A stretch of 64,000 nt of DNA from Sutcliffiella horikoshii (GTDB lineage: Bacteria; Bacillota; Bacilli; Bacillales; Bacillaceae_I): positions 1,654,001-1,718,000 of the forward strand of contig NZ_CP082918.1 in the NCBI RefSeq assembly GCF_019931755.1. The letters are read 5' to 3'. The notes beneath the pieces are model-generated. The model made no database searches, was not told where the DNA came from, and worked only from the letters and a program-made list of their open reading frames with translations. Positions 25,321-33,614 of the stretch are shown here, piece by piece (position 1 is the stretch's first letter; each line of letters begins with the position of its first letter). A program made the translations under genes and the position numbers.

Positions 25321-27003
25321 ATGAAGCATTCTTGGTGGAAGGAAAGTGTCGTATATCAAATTTATCCTCGTAGTTTTATGGATTCCAACGGCGATGGGAT
25401 TGGTGATATTCAAGGGATTATTATGAAGCTGGATTATCTAAAGGAACTTGGTATCGATACCATATGGCTATCACCAGTATACGAATCGCCAAATGATGAT
25501 AATGGGTACGACATTAGTAACTATATGGAAATAATGGATGAGTTCGGATCAATGGAAGATTGGGAAGAGCTGTTACAGCAGATACATATGAGAGATATGA
25601 AATTGATCATGGACCTTGTGGTCAATCATACTTCTGATGAGCACGAGTGGTTTGTGCAGGCGAAAACATCCAGGGAAAATCCATATAGGGACTATTATAT
25701 TTGGAGGGACCCAAAAGAAGACGGCAAGGAGCCGAACAACTGGGCATCCAATTTTGGAGGATCTGCTTGGGAATACAATGAAGAAACAAAAGATTATTAC
25801 TTGCACTTATTCTCCAAAAAGCAGCCAGACCTAAACTGGGAAAACGAAAAGCTGCGTGAAGAAGTATATCAAATGATGAAATGGTGGTTGGATAAAGGTG
25901 TTGACGGTTTTAGGATGGATGTCATCAACTTCATTTCTAAAATCGATAATTTGCCTGACGGAGAAATTAAGCCTGGGAAAAAATATGCTTCGGGAAGCAA
26001 GTTCTACCGTAACGGACCAAAGATCCATGATTACTTGAAAGAAATGAATGAGAAGGTATTATCGCAATATGATGTCATGACAGTAGGAGAGATGCCTGGG
26101 GTTACTCCTGATCAAGCAAAGGACTATACAGGTGAAGAGAGAAATGAACTGAACATGGTTTTCCAATTTGAACATATGGGATTGGATAATGGAATGAATG
26201 GTAAATGGGACTTGCAGGAACTGGATTTACTTGATCTCAAACAAAGTTTATCGAGGTGGCAGTATGCTCTAGCAGAAAGTGGCTGGAACAGTCTCTATTT
26301 TAACAACCATGATCAACCAAGGTCCGTCTCTAGATTCGGAAACGACGGAAAATACCGAGTGGAATCCGCTAAAATGCTGGCTACGCTTCTTCATATGATG
26401 AAAGGTACTCCATATGTTTACCAGGGAGAAGAAATAGGAATGACAAATGTTCGGTTTGATTCTATTGAATCCTACAAAGATATTGAAACACTTCAAGCTT
26501 ATTCCGACTTAAAAGAGCAGGGGTGGAGTGAGCAGAAAGTAATGGAAAGCCTCTTCCAGAAAAGCAGGGACAATGCCAGAACTCCAATGCAGTGGAGCGA
26601 TGAGGAGCACGGTGGTTTTTCTACAGGGGAACCTTGGCTGGCCATAAACCCGAATTACAAATCTATCAACGTAGAAGCGGAAAGAAATAATGAACATTCT
26701 ATTTTTCAATATTACAAACGATTGATTCAATTGAGAAAACAGAATGACCTGATCATTTATGGGGATTATCAATTGATCCTTGAACATGATCCGGAGATTT
26801 TCTCCTATGTTAGAAGCTATCAAGACAAAAAGCTGCTTGTGATTTGTAACTTTTATGACAAGGAGCCTACATTCAAACTACCTAAAGATATTAATTTTAT
26901 GACTAAACAACTATTATTAAGCAACTATACGGTAGAAGAACAAAGTAATATTGCTGAGTTTACCTTGCAGCCATATGAAGCACGAGTATATTTATTGAAT
27001 TAA
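25321..27003 (+). CDS. malL: Oligo-1,6-glucosidase / alpha-glucosidase (GH13)
   Basis: 560 residues, cytosolic GH13 enzyme. Catalytic nucleophile D200 lies in 'GFRMDVINFISK', acid/base E257 in 'VGEMPG', and the transition-state Asp in 'NHDQPR'. The Val after the nucleophile is typical of enzymes cutting alpha-1,6 bonds. Compared with the following treA it lacks the 'DVTQADLNWENEEVRK' and 'FFNFHHLKVDYPNG'-like blocks, and it reads closest to Bacillus oligo-1,6-glucosidase (MalL). It may process glucosides entering by the same PTS or side products. AAGGGAGAGG precedes the ATG. Confidence 0.82.
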   Translation: MKHSWWKESVVYQIYPRSFMDSNGDGIGDIQGIIMKLDYLKELGIDTIWLSPVYESPNDDNGYDISNYMEIMDEFGSMEDWEELLQQIHMRDMKLIMDLVVNHTSDEHEWFVQAKTSRENPYRDYYIWRDPKEDGKEPNNWASNFGGSAWEYNEETKDYYLHLFSKKQPDLNWENEKLREEVYQMMKWWLDKGVDGFRMDVINFISKIDNLPDGEIKPGKKYASGSKFYRNGPKIHDYLKEMNEKVLSQYDVMTVGEMPGVTPDQAKDYTGEERNELNMVFQFEHMGLDNGMNGKWDLQELDLLDLKQSLSRWQYALAESGWNSLYFNNHDQPRSVSRFGNDGKYRVESAKMLATLLHMMKGTPYVYQGEEIGMTNVRFDSIESYKDIETLQAYSDLKEQGWSEQKVMESLFQKSRDNARTPMQWSDEEHGGFSTGEPWLAINPNYKSINVEAERNNEHSIFQYYKRLIQLRKQNDLIIYGDYQLILEHDPEIFSYVRSYQDKKLLVICNFYDKEPTFKLPKDINFMTKQLLLSNYTVEEQSNIAEFTLQPYEARVYLLN

Positions 27004-27041
27004 CATCTACTATCTAAAGAATAGAAAAAGAGGTGCTTGAA

Positions 27042-28742
27042 ATGAGTAAAATAGAACAAGAACCGTGGTGGAAGAGGTCTGTTGTTTATCAGATCTACCC
27101 AAAAAGCTTCAATGATACTACCGGAAACGGCGTAGGTGACATTCAAGGTATTATTGAGAAACTTGATTACTTAAAAGAACTTGGAGTGGATGTTATTTGG
27201 TTGACTCCTATTTACAAATCACCGCAAAAAGATAATGGCTACGATATCAGTGACTATTTTTCCATTCACGAAGAATATGGAACGATGGAAGACTTCGATC
27301 AGCTTTTATCTGAAGCGCATGATAGAGGAATTAAAGTTATCATGGATATTGTCGTGAACCATACATCGACCGAACATGAATGGTTTCAGAAATCAAAAGA
27401 GCAGAAAGATAATAACCCATACCGCGACTTTTATATTTGGAAGGACAGCAAAGAAGATGGCAGCGAACCGACAAACTGGGAATCTAAATTTGGCGGGAAC
27501 GCTTGGCAACATGATGAACAAACCGGTCAATGGTATTTGCATCTATTTGATGTGACGCAAGCAGACTTGAATTGGGAGAATGAAGAAGTTCGCAAACAAG
27601 TCTATGATATGATGACTTTTTGGTTTGAAAAGGGAGTGGATGGTTTTAGGTTAGATGTAATAAACCTTATTTCAAAAGACCAGAGTTTCCCGGATGATGA
27701 TGGATCGGTGCCTCCAGGCGATGGCCGTAAATTTTACACAGACGGACCTCGAGTTCACGAATACATGAATGAAATGTACGAAAAAGTATTTTCTAAATAT
27801 GACAGCATGACGGTAGGGGAAATGTCCTCAACGACAATTGATCATTGTATTAAATACACTCGACCAGATCGAAACGAGCTCAGCATGACATTTAACTTCC
27901 ATCATTTAAAAGTGGATTATCCGAATGGAGAAAAATGGTCTGTTGCAGATTTTGATTTCCAACAATTAAAGGATATTTTATCTACATGGCAGATTGAGAT
28001 GGAAAAAGGCGGCGGTTGGAATGCATTGTTCTGGTGCAACCATGATCAACCACGTGTCGTATCCCGATATGGAGATGATGGCAAATATCACAATAAATCA
28101 GCAAAAATGCTTGCTACAAGTATGCATATGATGAGAGGTACTCCTTACATTTATCAAGGGGAAGAGTTCGGAATGACCAACCCGGGATTTGTAAAAATAA
28201 GTGACTACCGTGATGTGGAATCTTTAAATATTTTCAACTTAAAGAAGGAAGCTGGAATGAGCGAGGAGGAAATACTAGAGATTCTCCGCCATAAATCCCG
28301 TGATAATTCTAGAACGCCGGTTCAGTGGAATCGTGAAGAAAATGCAGGTTTCACGAATGGCACACCTTGGATTGGAGTCGCAAATAACTACAAAGAAATA
28401 AACGCAGAGACAGCATTGAATGACGAAAATTCCGTTTTCTATCATTATAAAAAGTTAATTGAATTACGCAAGAACTATGATGTTATCACACATGGAGATT
28501 TCCAATTGATTTCAGGAGATGATCCACAAATATTTGCCTATATACGTAATTGTGAAAATGAAAAACTACTTGTAGTAAGCAATTATTATGGCAAGGAAAG
28601 TTCCTTTGTCCTACCAGAGGATGTAGATGTGGATGGGTACAAGTCAGAGGTGCTATTAAGCAACTATGAGGATTCTAGCAGTCAGTATAGTGAATTGACT
28701 TTGCGTCCATACGAATCCATCGTTTATCACCTGAAAAAGTAA
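27042..28742 (+). CDS. treA: Alpha,alpha-phosphotrehalase
   Basis: 566 residues, cytosolic GH13 enzyme hydrolysing trehalose-6-P to glucose and glucose-6-P. It carries blocks I remember from B. subtilis TreA: 'QIYPKSFNDTTGNGVGD', 'DVTQADLNWENEEVRK', 'FWCNHDQPRVVSRYGDDG', 'SRDNSRTPVQW'. Nucleophile D205 is in 'GFRLDVIN', and 'VGEMSSTT' holds the acid/base. GTG at 27033 is in frame but AAAGAGGTG is itself the ribosome binding site for the ATG at 27042. It is preceded 30 bp upstream by the malL paralogue and followed 27 bp downstream by treR. Confidence 0.92.
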   Translation: MSKIEQEPWWKRSVVYQIYPKSFNDTTGNGVGDIQGIIEKLDYLKELGVDVIWLTPIYKSPQKDNGYDISDYFSIHEEYGTMEDFDQLLSEAHDRGIKVIMDIVVNHTSTEHEWFQKSKEQKDNNPYRDFYIWKDSKEDGSEPTNWESKFGGNAWQHDEQTGQWYLHLFDVTQADLNWENEEVRKQVYDMMTFWFEKGVDGFRLDVINLISKDQSFPDDDGSVPPGDGRKFYTDGPRVHEYMNEMYEKVFSKYDSMTVGEMSSTTIDHCIKYTRPDRNELSMTFNFHHLKVDYPNGEKWSVADFDFQQLKDILSTWQIEMEKGGGWNALFWCNHDQPRVVSRYGDDGKYHNKSAKMLATSMHMMRGTPYIYQGEEFGMTNPGFVKISDYRDVESLNIFNLKKEAGMSEEEILEILRHKSRDNSRTPVQWNREENAGFTNGTPWIGVANNYKEINAETALNDENSVFYHYKKLIELRKNYDVITHGDFQLISGDDPQIFAYIRNCENEKLLVVSNYYGKESSFVLPEDVDVDGYKSEVLLSNYEDSSSQYSELTLRPYESIVYHLKK

Positions 28743-28769
28743 TGCTACAATAGCTGTAGGTGGTAGAAA

Positions 28770-29477
28770 ATGAAAAATAATAAATATCAGGCAATTTATC
28801 AGCAGTTGGTTATGAAAATAGAAAGACAAGACTTCTTGGCTGGAAATAAGCTTCCGTCCGAGCATGAACTGATGGAGCTTTTCAATACATCTAGAGAAAC
28901 GGTAAGAAAAGCACTAAATCAACTTGCTCAGAACGGTTATATCCAAAAAGTACGAGGAAAAGGATCGATTGTGCTGGCACGTGATAAATTTGATTTTCCC
29001 ATTTCTGGCTTGGTCAGCTTTAAGGAACTAGCAGTGAAAATGGGGAAACCATGGAAGACAATTGTACACGAACTTGAAACAGTTGTAGGATCTCCGGATT
29101 TACAAGCTAAATTAGGAGAAAAAGAGCTGTGGAAGGTAGTCCGTTCTCGCAGAGTGGATGATGAAAGTATTATCTTGGATAAAGATTACTTCATCAAAAG
29201 CCAAGTGCCTTATTTAGACACAGAAATTTGCACAAACTCCATCTATGATTACTTGGAATCGGAAAAAGGAATGCAAATAGCCTTTGCCGATAAAGAGGTG
29301 ACAGTAGAGGAAGCAACGGATGAGGACAGGCAGCTGTTGGACTTAAATGGTTTAACTCATGTTGTGGTGGTAAAAAGCATTGTCCATCTTGACGATGCAA
29401 GTCCCTTTCAATTTACGGAATCGCGCCACCGTTTGGACAAATTCCGATTTGTTGATTTTGCAAGAAGAATGAAATAA
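28770..29477 (+). CDS. treR: GntR-family trehalose operon repressor
   Basis: 235 residues. N-terminal winged helix ('YQAIYQQLVMKIERQDFLAGNKLPSEHELMELFNTSRETVRKAL', 'KVRGKGSIVL', 1-70) and C-terminal UTRA sensor domain (about 80-235). Trehalose-6-phosphate is the expected inducer. As last gene of the operon it would regulate itself through the paired operators at 23140-23189. TAGGTGG precedes the ATG. Confidence 0.9.
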   Translation: MKNNKYQAIYQQLVMKIERQDFLAGNKLPSEHELMELFNTSRETVRKALNQLAQNGYIQKVRGKGSIVLARDKFDFPISGLVSFKELAVKMGKPWKTIVHELETVVGSPDLQAKLGEKELWKVVRSRRVDDESIILDKDYFIKSQVPYLDTEICTNSIYDYLESEKGMQIAFADKEVTVEEATDEDRQLLDLNGLTHVVVVKSIVHLDDASPFQFTESRHRLDKFRFVDFARRMK

Positions 29478-29488
29478 GTGTGAGGAAA

Positions 29489-29517
29489 GGCACTCTCGTT
29501 AATGGGAGTGTCTTTAT
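29489..29517 (+). terminator. Terminator after treR
   Basis: CACTCTC pairs with GGGAGTG (G-U included) around a 6-nt loop, followed by TCTTTATTATTT. Confidence 0.7.
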
Positions 29518-29525
29518 TATTTCTT

Positions 29526-29880
29526 AGCGTCCTCATCATCCTTATGAAGACCTCAGTGACAAGAAATAAGGAGGAGAGAGGTCCTCATCACCGTTATGAA
29601 GACCTCAGTGACGAAGAAAAAGGAGGAGAGAGGTCCTCATCATCGTTATGAAGACCTCAATGACAAGAAAAAAGGAGGAGAGAGGTCCTCATCATCGTTA
29701 TGAAGACCTCAATGACAAGAAAAAAGGAGGAGAGAGGTCCTCATCACCGTTATGAAGACCTCAGTGACAAGAAAAAAGGAGGAGAGAGGTCCTCACCGCC
29801 CGAATGAAGACCTCAGTAACAAGAAAAAAGGAGGAGAGAGGTCCTCATCGCCCGTATGACGACCAGGGTGACAATGAAAA
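29526..29880. repeat. Tandem array 1, seven units of 52 bp
   Basis: Units are GGTCCTCATCACCGTTATGAAGACCTCAGTGACA-type hairpins (GAGGTCcTCAT pairs with ATGAaGACCTC) followed by an A-rich run and AAGGAGGAGAG. Units 2-6 are nearly identical, while the first and seventh are degraded at the array edges. There are no unique spacers, so it is not CRISPR. The rest of the gap to 30130 is AT-rich with no gene that I can support. Confidence 0.92.
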
Positions 29881-30130
29881 TTCATAGGAATGCTCAAAGT
29901 TGAAGCGCAAAGGCAAGATTGGGCTAAGGTTATCCGATATATTCCATAAGCGGTAAGCTGCGTTCAAAGAAATTTGTACCTCATTTGGGCCTCTGGTTTA
30001 TGCTGCATTAGCGATTTTGTTTTTTCTATAAATATTTTAATTTTCAAATATATCATTTAAATTACCCTTATCTTCTTATATAATAGTTATATTAAAGATT
30101 CGATTATCGAAATAAATGGAGGGGAAGTAA

Positions 30131-31942
30131 ATGGCGCAAGTATTAAATAAAGCATTAAAAAGAGAGGAAGTCCCGTTAGAGCAAACTTGGAACCTTGAGG
30201 ATTTGTTTGTTTCCACAGAAGAGTGGGAGAAGGAGTTGCAAGCGGTCCAAGCGGAACTATCGACTGTCACTCGTTACAAGGGGAAAGTTGTGAAAGATGC
30301 GAAAACACTACTTATGTGTTTGAAGGACAAGGATTCATTGACAGAGAGAGTAGTGAGAGTGATGACTTTTGCTTCCCTGAAACAATCCGAAGATGGAACG
30401 AATCCTGAAAATCAAGCTAATTCGACTCGTGTAGGCGGCATGCTTTCCAATTTCAGCGCCAGTATTTCATTTGTTCAATCTGAAATCCTGCAATTAGATG
30501 AGGAAACTTTGAATGCATACATAGCAGAAGAACCGGAGTTGGGAGAATATAAGAAATCCTTGATGGATGTTTTGGAAACAAAGCCACATAAACTTTCTCC
30601 TGAAGCTGAAGAAGTACTTTCTGCTTTTGGAGAAGTGCATAATGCACCATATACCATCTATCAAAGGAGTTTAATATCAGATATGAGATTTCCGTCATTC
30701 TTTACTGATGATGGACAGGAGCATCCGCTATCTTTTAACTCTTTTTCTAATTACGAAGGGTCTTCTAATACAGAATTACGTAGAAAAGCCTACCAAACAT
30801 ATATTGATACACTAAAACAATACAAGCATACGTATGCGGCAACTTATGCAACAGAAGTAAAAAAGCAGGTGGTAGAAGCACGTCTGCGAAACTATGATTC
30901 TGTAACGGATATGCTTCTTCACGACCAACAAGTAACGAAAGTGATGTACCATAATCAATTGGATACGATCTTAAATGAGTTGGCACCACATATGCGTAGA
31001 TATGCAAAATTGAAAAAGCGTGTGCTAGGTTTAGAGACGATGCATTTTAGTGACTTAAAAGCTCCACTAGATCCAGATTTCAACCCGGAGATTACCTATG
31101 AGGAAGCATCTAAATTAATTTTAGAGTCATTAGAAGTGATGGGACCTGAATATATGGAAATAATGGAAGAAGGGCTGAACAATCGATGGGTTGATCTGGC
31201 TGATAACGTAGGGAAGGGTTCAGGTGCTTTCTGTTCCAGTCCTTATGGTGTCCATCCCTACATCCTGATGACTTGGAGTGACTCCATGAGGAATGCCTAT
31301 ACACTGGCCCATGAATTAGGTCATGCAGGACACTTCCGCTTAGCAGGCAGATACCAGAAGCTTTCTAACACACGTCCATCTAGGTATTTTGTAGAAGCTC
31401 CATCCACGATGAATGAAATGCTCTTGAGTCAGCACATTCTATCACAGCCAAATGATGAAAGAATGCGCAGATGGGTAATCTTACAATCATTAGGGACGTA
31501 TTATCATAACTTTGTTACACATATTCTTGAAGGGGAGCTTCAACGTCGCGTTTACAACCTAGCGGATAAAGGGACTCCTATTACCGCCAATGTCCTATGT
31601 GAACAAAAGACAGCATTGCTTTCTGAATTCTGGGGAGATGCAGTGGAAATGGATGAAGGAGCGGGATTAACCTGGATGCGTCAGCCTCACTATTATATGG
31701 GACTTTATCCATACACCTACTCTGCCGGACTTACTGCTTCTACAGCTGCAGCTAAACAGATCCAAGAAGAAGGCCAGCCGGCTGTGGATCGTTGGCTATC
31801 CGCATTAAAAGCAGGAGGCACATTGAAACCGTTGGAACTGATGCAATTGGGTGGAGTTGATATGACAACACCTCAACCAATTAAAACAGCTGTCGCTTAT
31901 GTCGGCTCATTAATAGACGAGCTAGAAAAAAGCTTTTCCTAA
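30131..31942 (+). CDS. pepF: Oligoendopeptidase F
   Basis: 603 residues, cytosolic M3B zinc peptidase. Zinc site H394-E395-L-G-H398 ('AHELGHAGHF') with the third ligand E422 in 'FVEAPSTMNE'. The N-terminal helical lid (1-200, 'QTWNLEDLFVSTEEWEKEL') is the PepF_N region. PepF hydrolyses peptides of about 7-17 residues, and its B. subtilis counterpart affects sporulation when overproduced. GGAGGGGAAG precedes the ATG. Single gene with its own terminator. Confidence 0.92.
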   Translation: MAQVLNKALKREEVPLEQTWNLEDLFVSTEEWEKELQAVQAELSTVTRYKGKVVKDAKTLLMCLKDKDSLTERVVRVMTFASLKQSEDGTNPENQANSTRVGGMLSNFSASISFVQSEILQLDEETLNAYIAEEPELGEYKKSLMDVLETKPHKLSPEAEEVLSAFGEVHNAPYTIYQRSLISDMRFPSFFTDDGQEHPLSFNSFSNYEGSSNTELRRKAYQTYIDTLKQYKHTYAATYATEVKKQVVEARLRNYDSVTDMLLHDQQVTKVMYHNQLDTILNELAPHMRRYAKLKKRVLGLETMHFSDLKAPLDPDFNPEITYEEASKLILESLEVMGPEYMEIMEEGLNNRWVDLADNVGKGSGAFCSSPYGVHPYILMTWSDSMRNAYTLAHELGHAGHFRLAGRYQKLSNTRPSRYFVEAPSTMNEMLLSQHILSQPNDERMRRWVILQSLGTYYHNFVTHILEGELQRRVYNLADKGTPITANVLCEQKTALLSEFWGDAVEMDEGAGLTWMRQPHYYMGLYPYTYSAGLTASTAAAKQIQEEGQPAVDRWLSALKAGGTLKPLELMQLGGVDMTTPQPIKTAVAYVGSLIDELEKSFS

Positions 31943-31950
31943 ACCACCCC

Positions 31951-31988
31951 AACACCTTATCTGAACACAGATAAGGTGTTTTTAGTCT
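31951..31988 (+). terminator. Terminator after pepF
   Basis: AACACCTTATCTG pairs perfectly with CAGATAAGGTGTT, followed by five T residues. Confidence 0.93.
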
Positions 31989-32014
31989 TTTGCGAAATGA
32001 AACAGCGTAGTCTA

Positions 32015-32041
32015 TCAACATTCCCGTTTTAAACCCGATAA
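32015..32041 (+). promoter_or_regulatory. Sigma-D-type promoter of cheV
   Basis: TCAA (32015-32018), a 15-bp spacer, then CCCGATAA (32034-32041). The sigma-D consensus is TAAA-N15-GCCGATAT. It lies about 50 bp upstream of the cheV start, and chemotaxis genes are sigma-D targets in B. subtilis. Confidence 0.75.
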
Positions 32042-32087
32042 AAAAAGGAGAGAACCAAATAGTCAAGAACGGAAGGGCGTATTAAGT

Positions 32088-32990
32088 ATGGAAAAGACAA
32101 GTGGAATACTACTAGACTCCGGTACAAATGAAGTGGAATTTCTTGAGTTTCTAATAGGAAGTACCAGCTTTGGCATAAATGTCTTAAAAGTAAGAGAAAT
32201 CATCAAGCCTGTCGCAGTCACCAAAATCCCACATTCCCACAAAAATGTGGAAGGAATCATGGAACTAAGGGGAGAAGTCCTGCCAATCATTAACCTCAGA
32301 AAGGCATTAAATATAGAAGAGAAAAACGAGTTTTTGGAAGAAAAATTCATTGTTACGGAATTCAATGGCATGAAGGTCATTTTACGAGTAGATCATGTAA
32401 CGCAGATTCATCGTCTATCATGGGCTGAGATGGAAAAACCAGCTTCCTTGCAGCATGGATTTGAAGATCATATAACGGGAATCATCAAACAACCTTCCCA
32501 GATGATTCTTCTATTGGACGTAGAGAAGATTATGTTTGATATATACCCTAACCTTGACAAAGAAGCGTCCCGTCTCAATGAAAACCTAAATCCTGCCCGG
32601 AGTGAAAAACGGATTATGATTGCAGAAGATTCCCCAATGCTAAGAAAACTTCTAGAAGAGACGTTGCTCGGAGCAGGATTTGAACATATTCAGTTCTTTG
32701 AAAATGGGAAAAGTGCATGGGAGTTCATGGAGACCGCAGTGAAAAACGGAAAGCAAAATGTAGATTTGTTAATTACGGATATCGAGATGCCCCAAATGGA
32801 TGGGCATCATCTCACAAAGAAGATCAAGGAAGATAGCTTTCTATCAAAGATACCTGTTATCATATTCTCTTCTCTGATAACCGATCATCTTAGACATAAA
32901 GGGGATCAAGTAGGAGCGAATGCTCAAATCAGCAAACCACAATTGACAAAATTAGTTGAATTATTAGATGAGCAACTAGGTATTCATTGA
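32088..32990 (+). CDS. cheV: Chemotaxis coupling protein CheV
   Basis: 300 residues, cytosolic. CheW-like domain at about 14-155 ('VEFLEFLIGSTSFGINVLKVREI', 'GIMELRGEVLPIINLRKAL'), then a response-regulator receiver at about 178-298 with phosphoacceptor D231 in 'DLLITDIEMPQMDGHHL', 'IMIAEDSPMLRKLLEE' and the switch Ser in 'PVIIFSSLI'. CheV couples receptors to CheA, and its phosphorylation helps adaptation. Monocistronic between its promoter and a strong terminator. The ribosome binding site (GAACGGAAGGG) lies close to the start. Confidence 0.93.
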   Translation: MEKTSGILLDSGTNEVEFLEFLIGSTSFGINVLKVREIIKPVAVTKIPHSHKNVEGIMELRGEVLPIINLRKALNIEEKNEFLEEKFIVTEFNGMKVILRVDHVTQIHRLSWAEMEKPASLQHGFEDHITGIIKQPSQMILLLDVEKIMFDIYPNLDKEASRLNENLNPARSEKRIMIAEDSPMLRKLLEETLLGAGFEHIQFFENGKSAWEFMETAVKNGKQNVDLLITDIEMPQMDGHHLTKKIKEDSFLSKIPVIIFSSLITDHLRHKGDQVGANAQISKPQLTKLVELLDEQLGIH

Positions 32991-33004
32991 CATTCATAAA
33001 GAAC

Positions 33005-33043
33005 GACGAAAGCCCAATCTTTTACTAGATTGGGCTTTCGTCA
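33005..33043. terminator. Bidirectional terminator between cheV and ykyB
   Basis: GACGAAAGCCCAATCT pairs perfectly with AGATTGGGCTTTCGTC around a 6-nt loop, between convergent genes. Confidence 0.88.
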
Positions 33044-33058
33044 TATCGTGCTCATAAA

Positions 33059-33541
33059 TCATAAATAGCTCTCACCGAGTTTTTTAAATACAGGCTTTTG
33101 ATATTGTCTTTTTGGATGGGTTTTTTGCCCATCTGTCGGTTGGAAATTTGTGTACCGTTGAAGTAAACTTTTCGCTACAGATAAAGACATATTAGCTTTT
33201 GGATTGCGGTAATGATCATTTAGCTCTCCAAGATGCGGCAATTCTGTAAAGTCTTCTTTTGTAGGTGGGAGGTGAAAGTAATAATCCCCTGCCAATACAA
33301 GAACGTCAGACTGTTGACGGCTGTTCTTGGGGTTTCTTGAAAAATGCAATCCTTTTTTTGTAGCTTTGCCTTCGGTGATAAGTTTCTCTAAGGCTTTTCT
33401 TTTTAACGTATAGAGAAACTTTGGATCCGGCGCGGTTTTTGCATGCCGATTTACAGTAAAGATGGCACGAGAGAGGTTTTCAATAGAAGATTCAATAGGG
33501 GAATCGGTTTTTCTTTGGTTTGAATAACTTTTATTATGCAT
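33059..33541 (-). CDS. ykyB: YkyB family protein
   Basis: 160 residues, small, basic, cytosolic. Segments 'IENLSRAIFTVNRHAKTAPDPKFLYTLKRKALEKLI', 'LVLAGDYYFHLPPTKEDFTELPHLG' and 'LSVAKSLLQRYTNFQP' are those of YkyB, which sits next to cheV in B. subtilis, as here. No function is established to my knowledge. 'GKATKKGLHFSRNPKNSRQQSDVLVL' may bind nucleic acid but that is a guess. AAAGGAGCC precedes the ATG. Confidence 0.88.
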   Translation of the reverse strand: MHNKSYSNQRKTDSPIESSIENLSRAIFTVNRHAKTAPDPKFLYTLKRKALEKLITEGKATKKGLHFSRNPKNSRQQSDVLVLAGDYYFHLPPTKEDFTELPHLGELNDHYRNPKANMSLSVAKSLLQRYTNFQPTDGQKTHPKRQYQKPVFKKLGESYL

Positions 33542-33614
33542 AATAGGCTCCTTTCCTTTCCCTTATTATACTGTGCCTTCACTGAAAATGGAAGGGTGGC
33601 TCCAACTTCATCCA

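Noticed and set aside
29526..29880. CRISPR-like array of regular repeats
   Set aside because: Units are directly joined with no unique spacers, the whole 52 bp is repeated, and no cas genes are nearby. The same reasoning removes 44148-44434 and 45106-45360.
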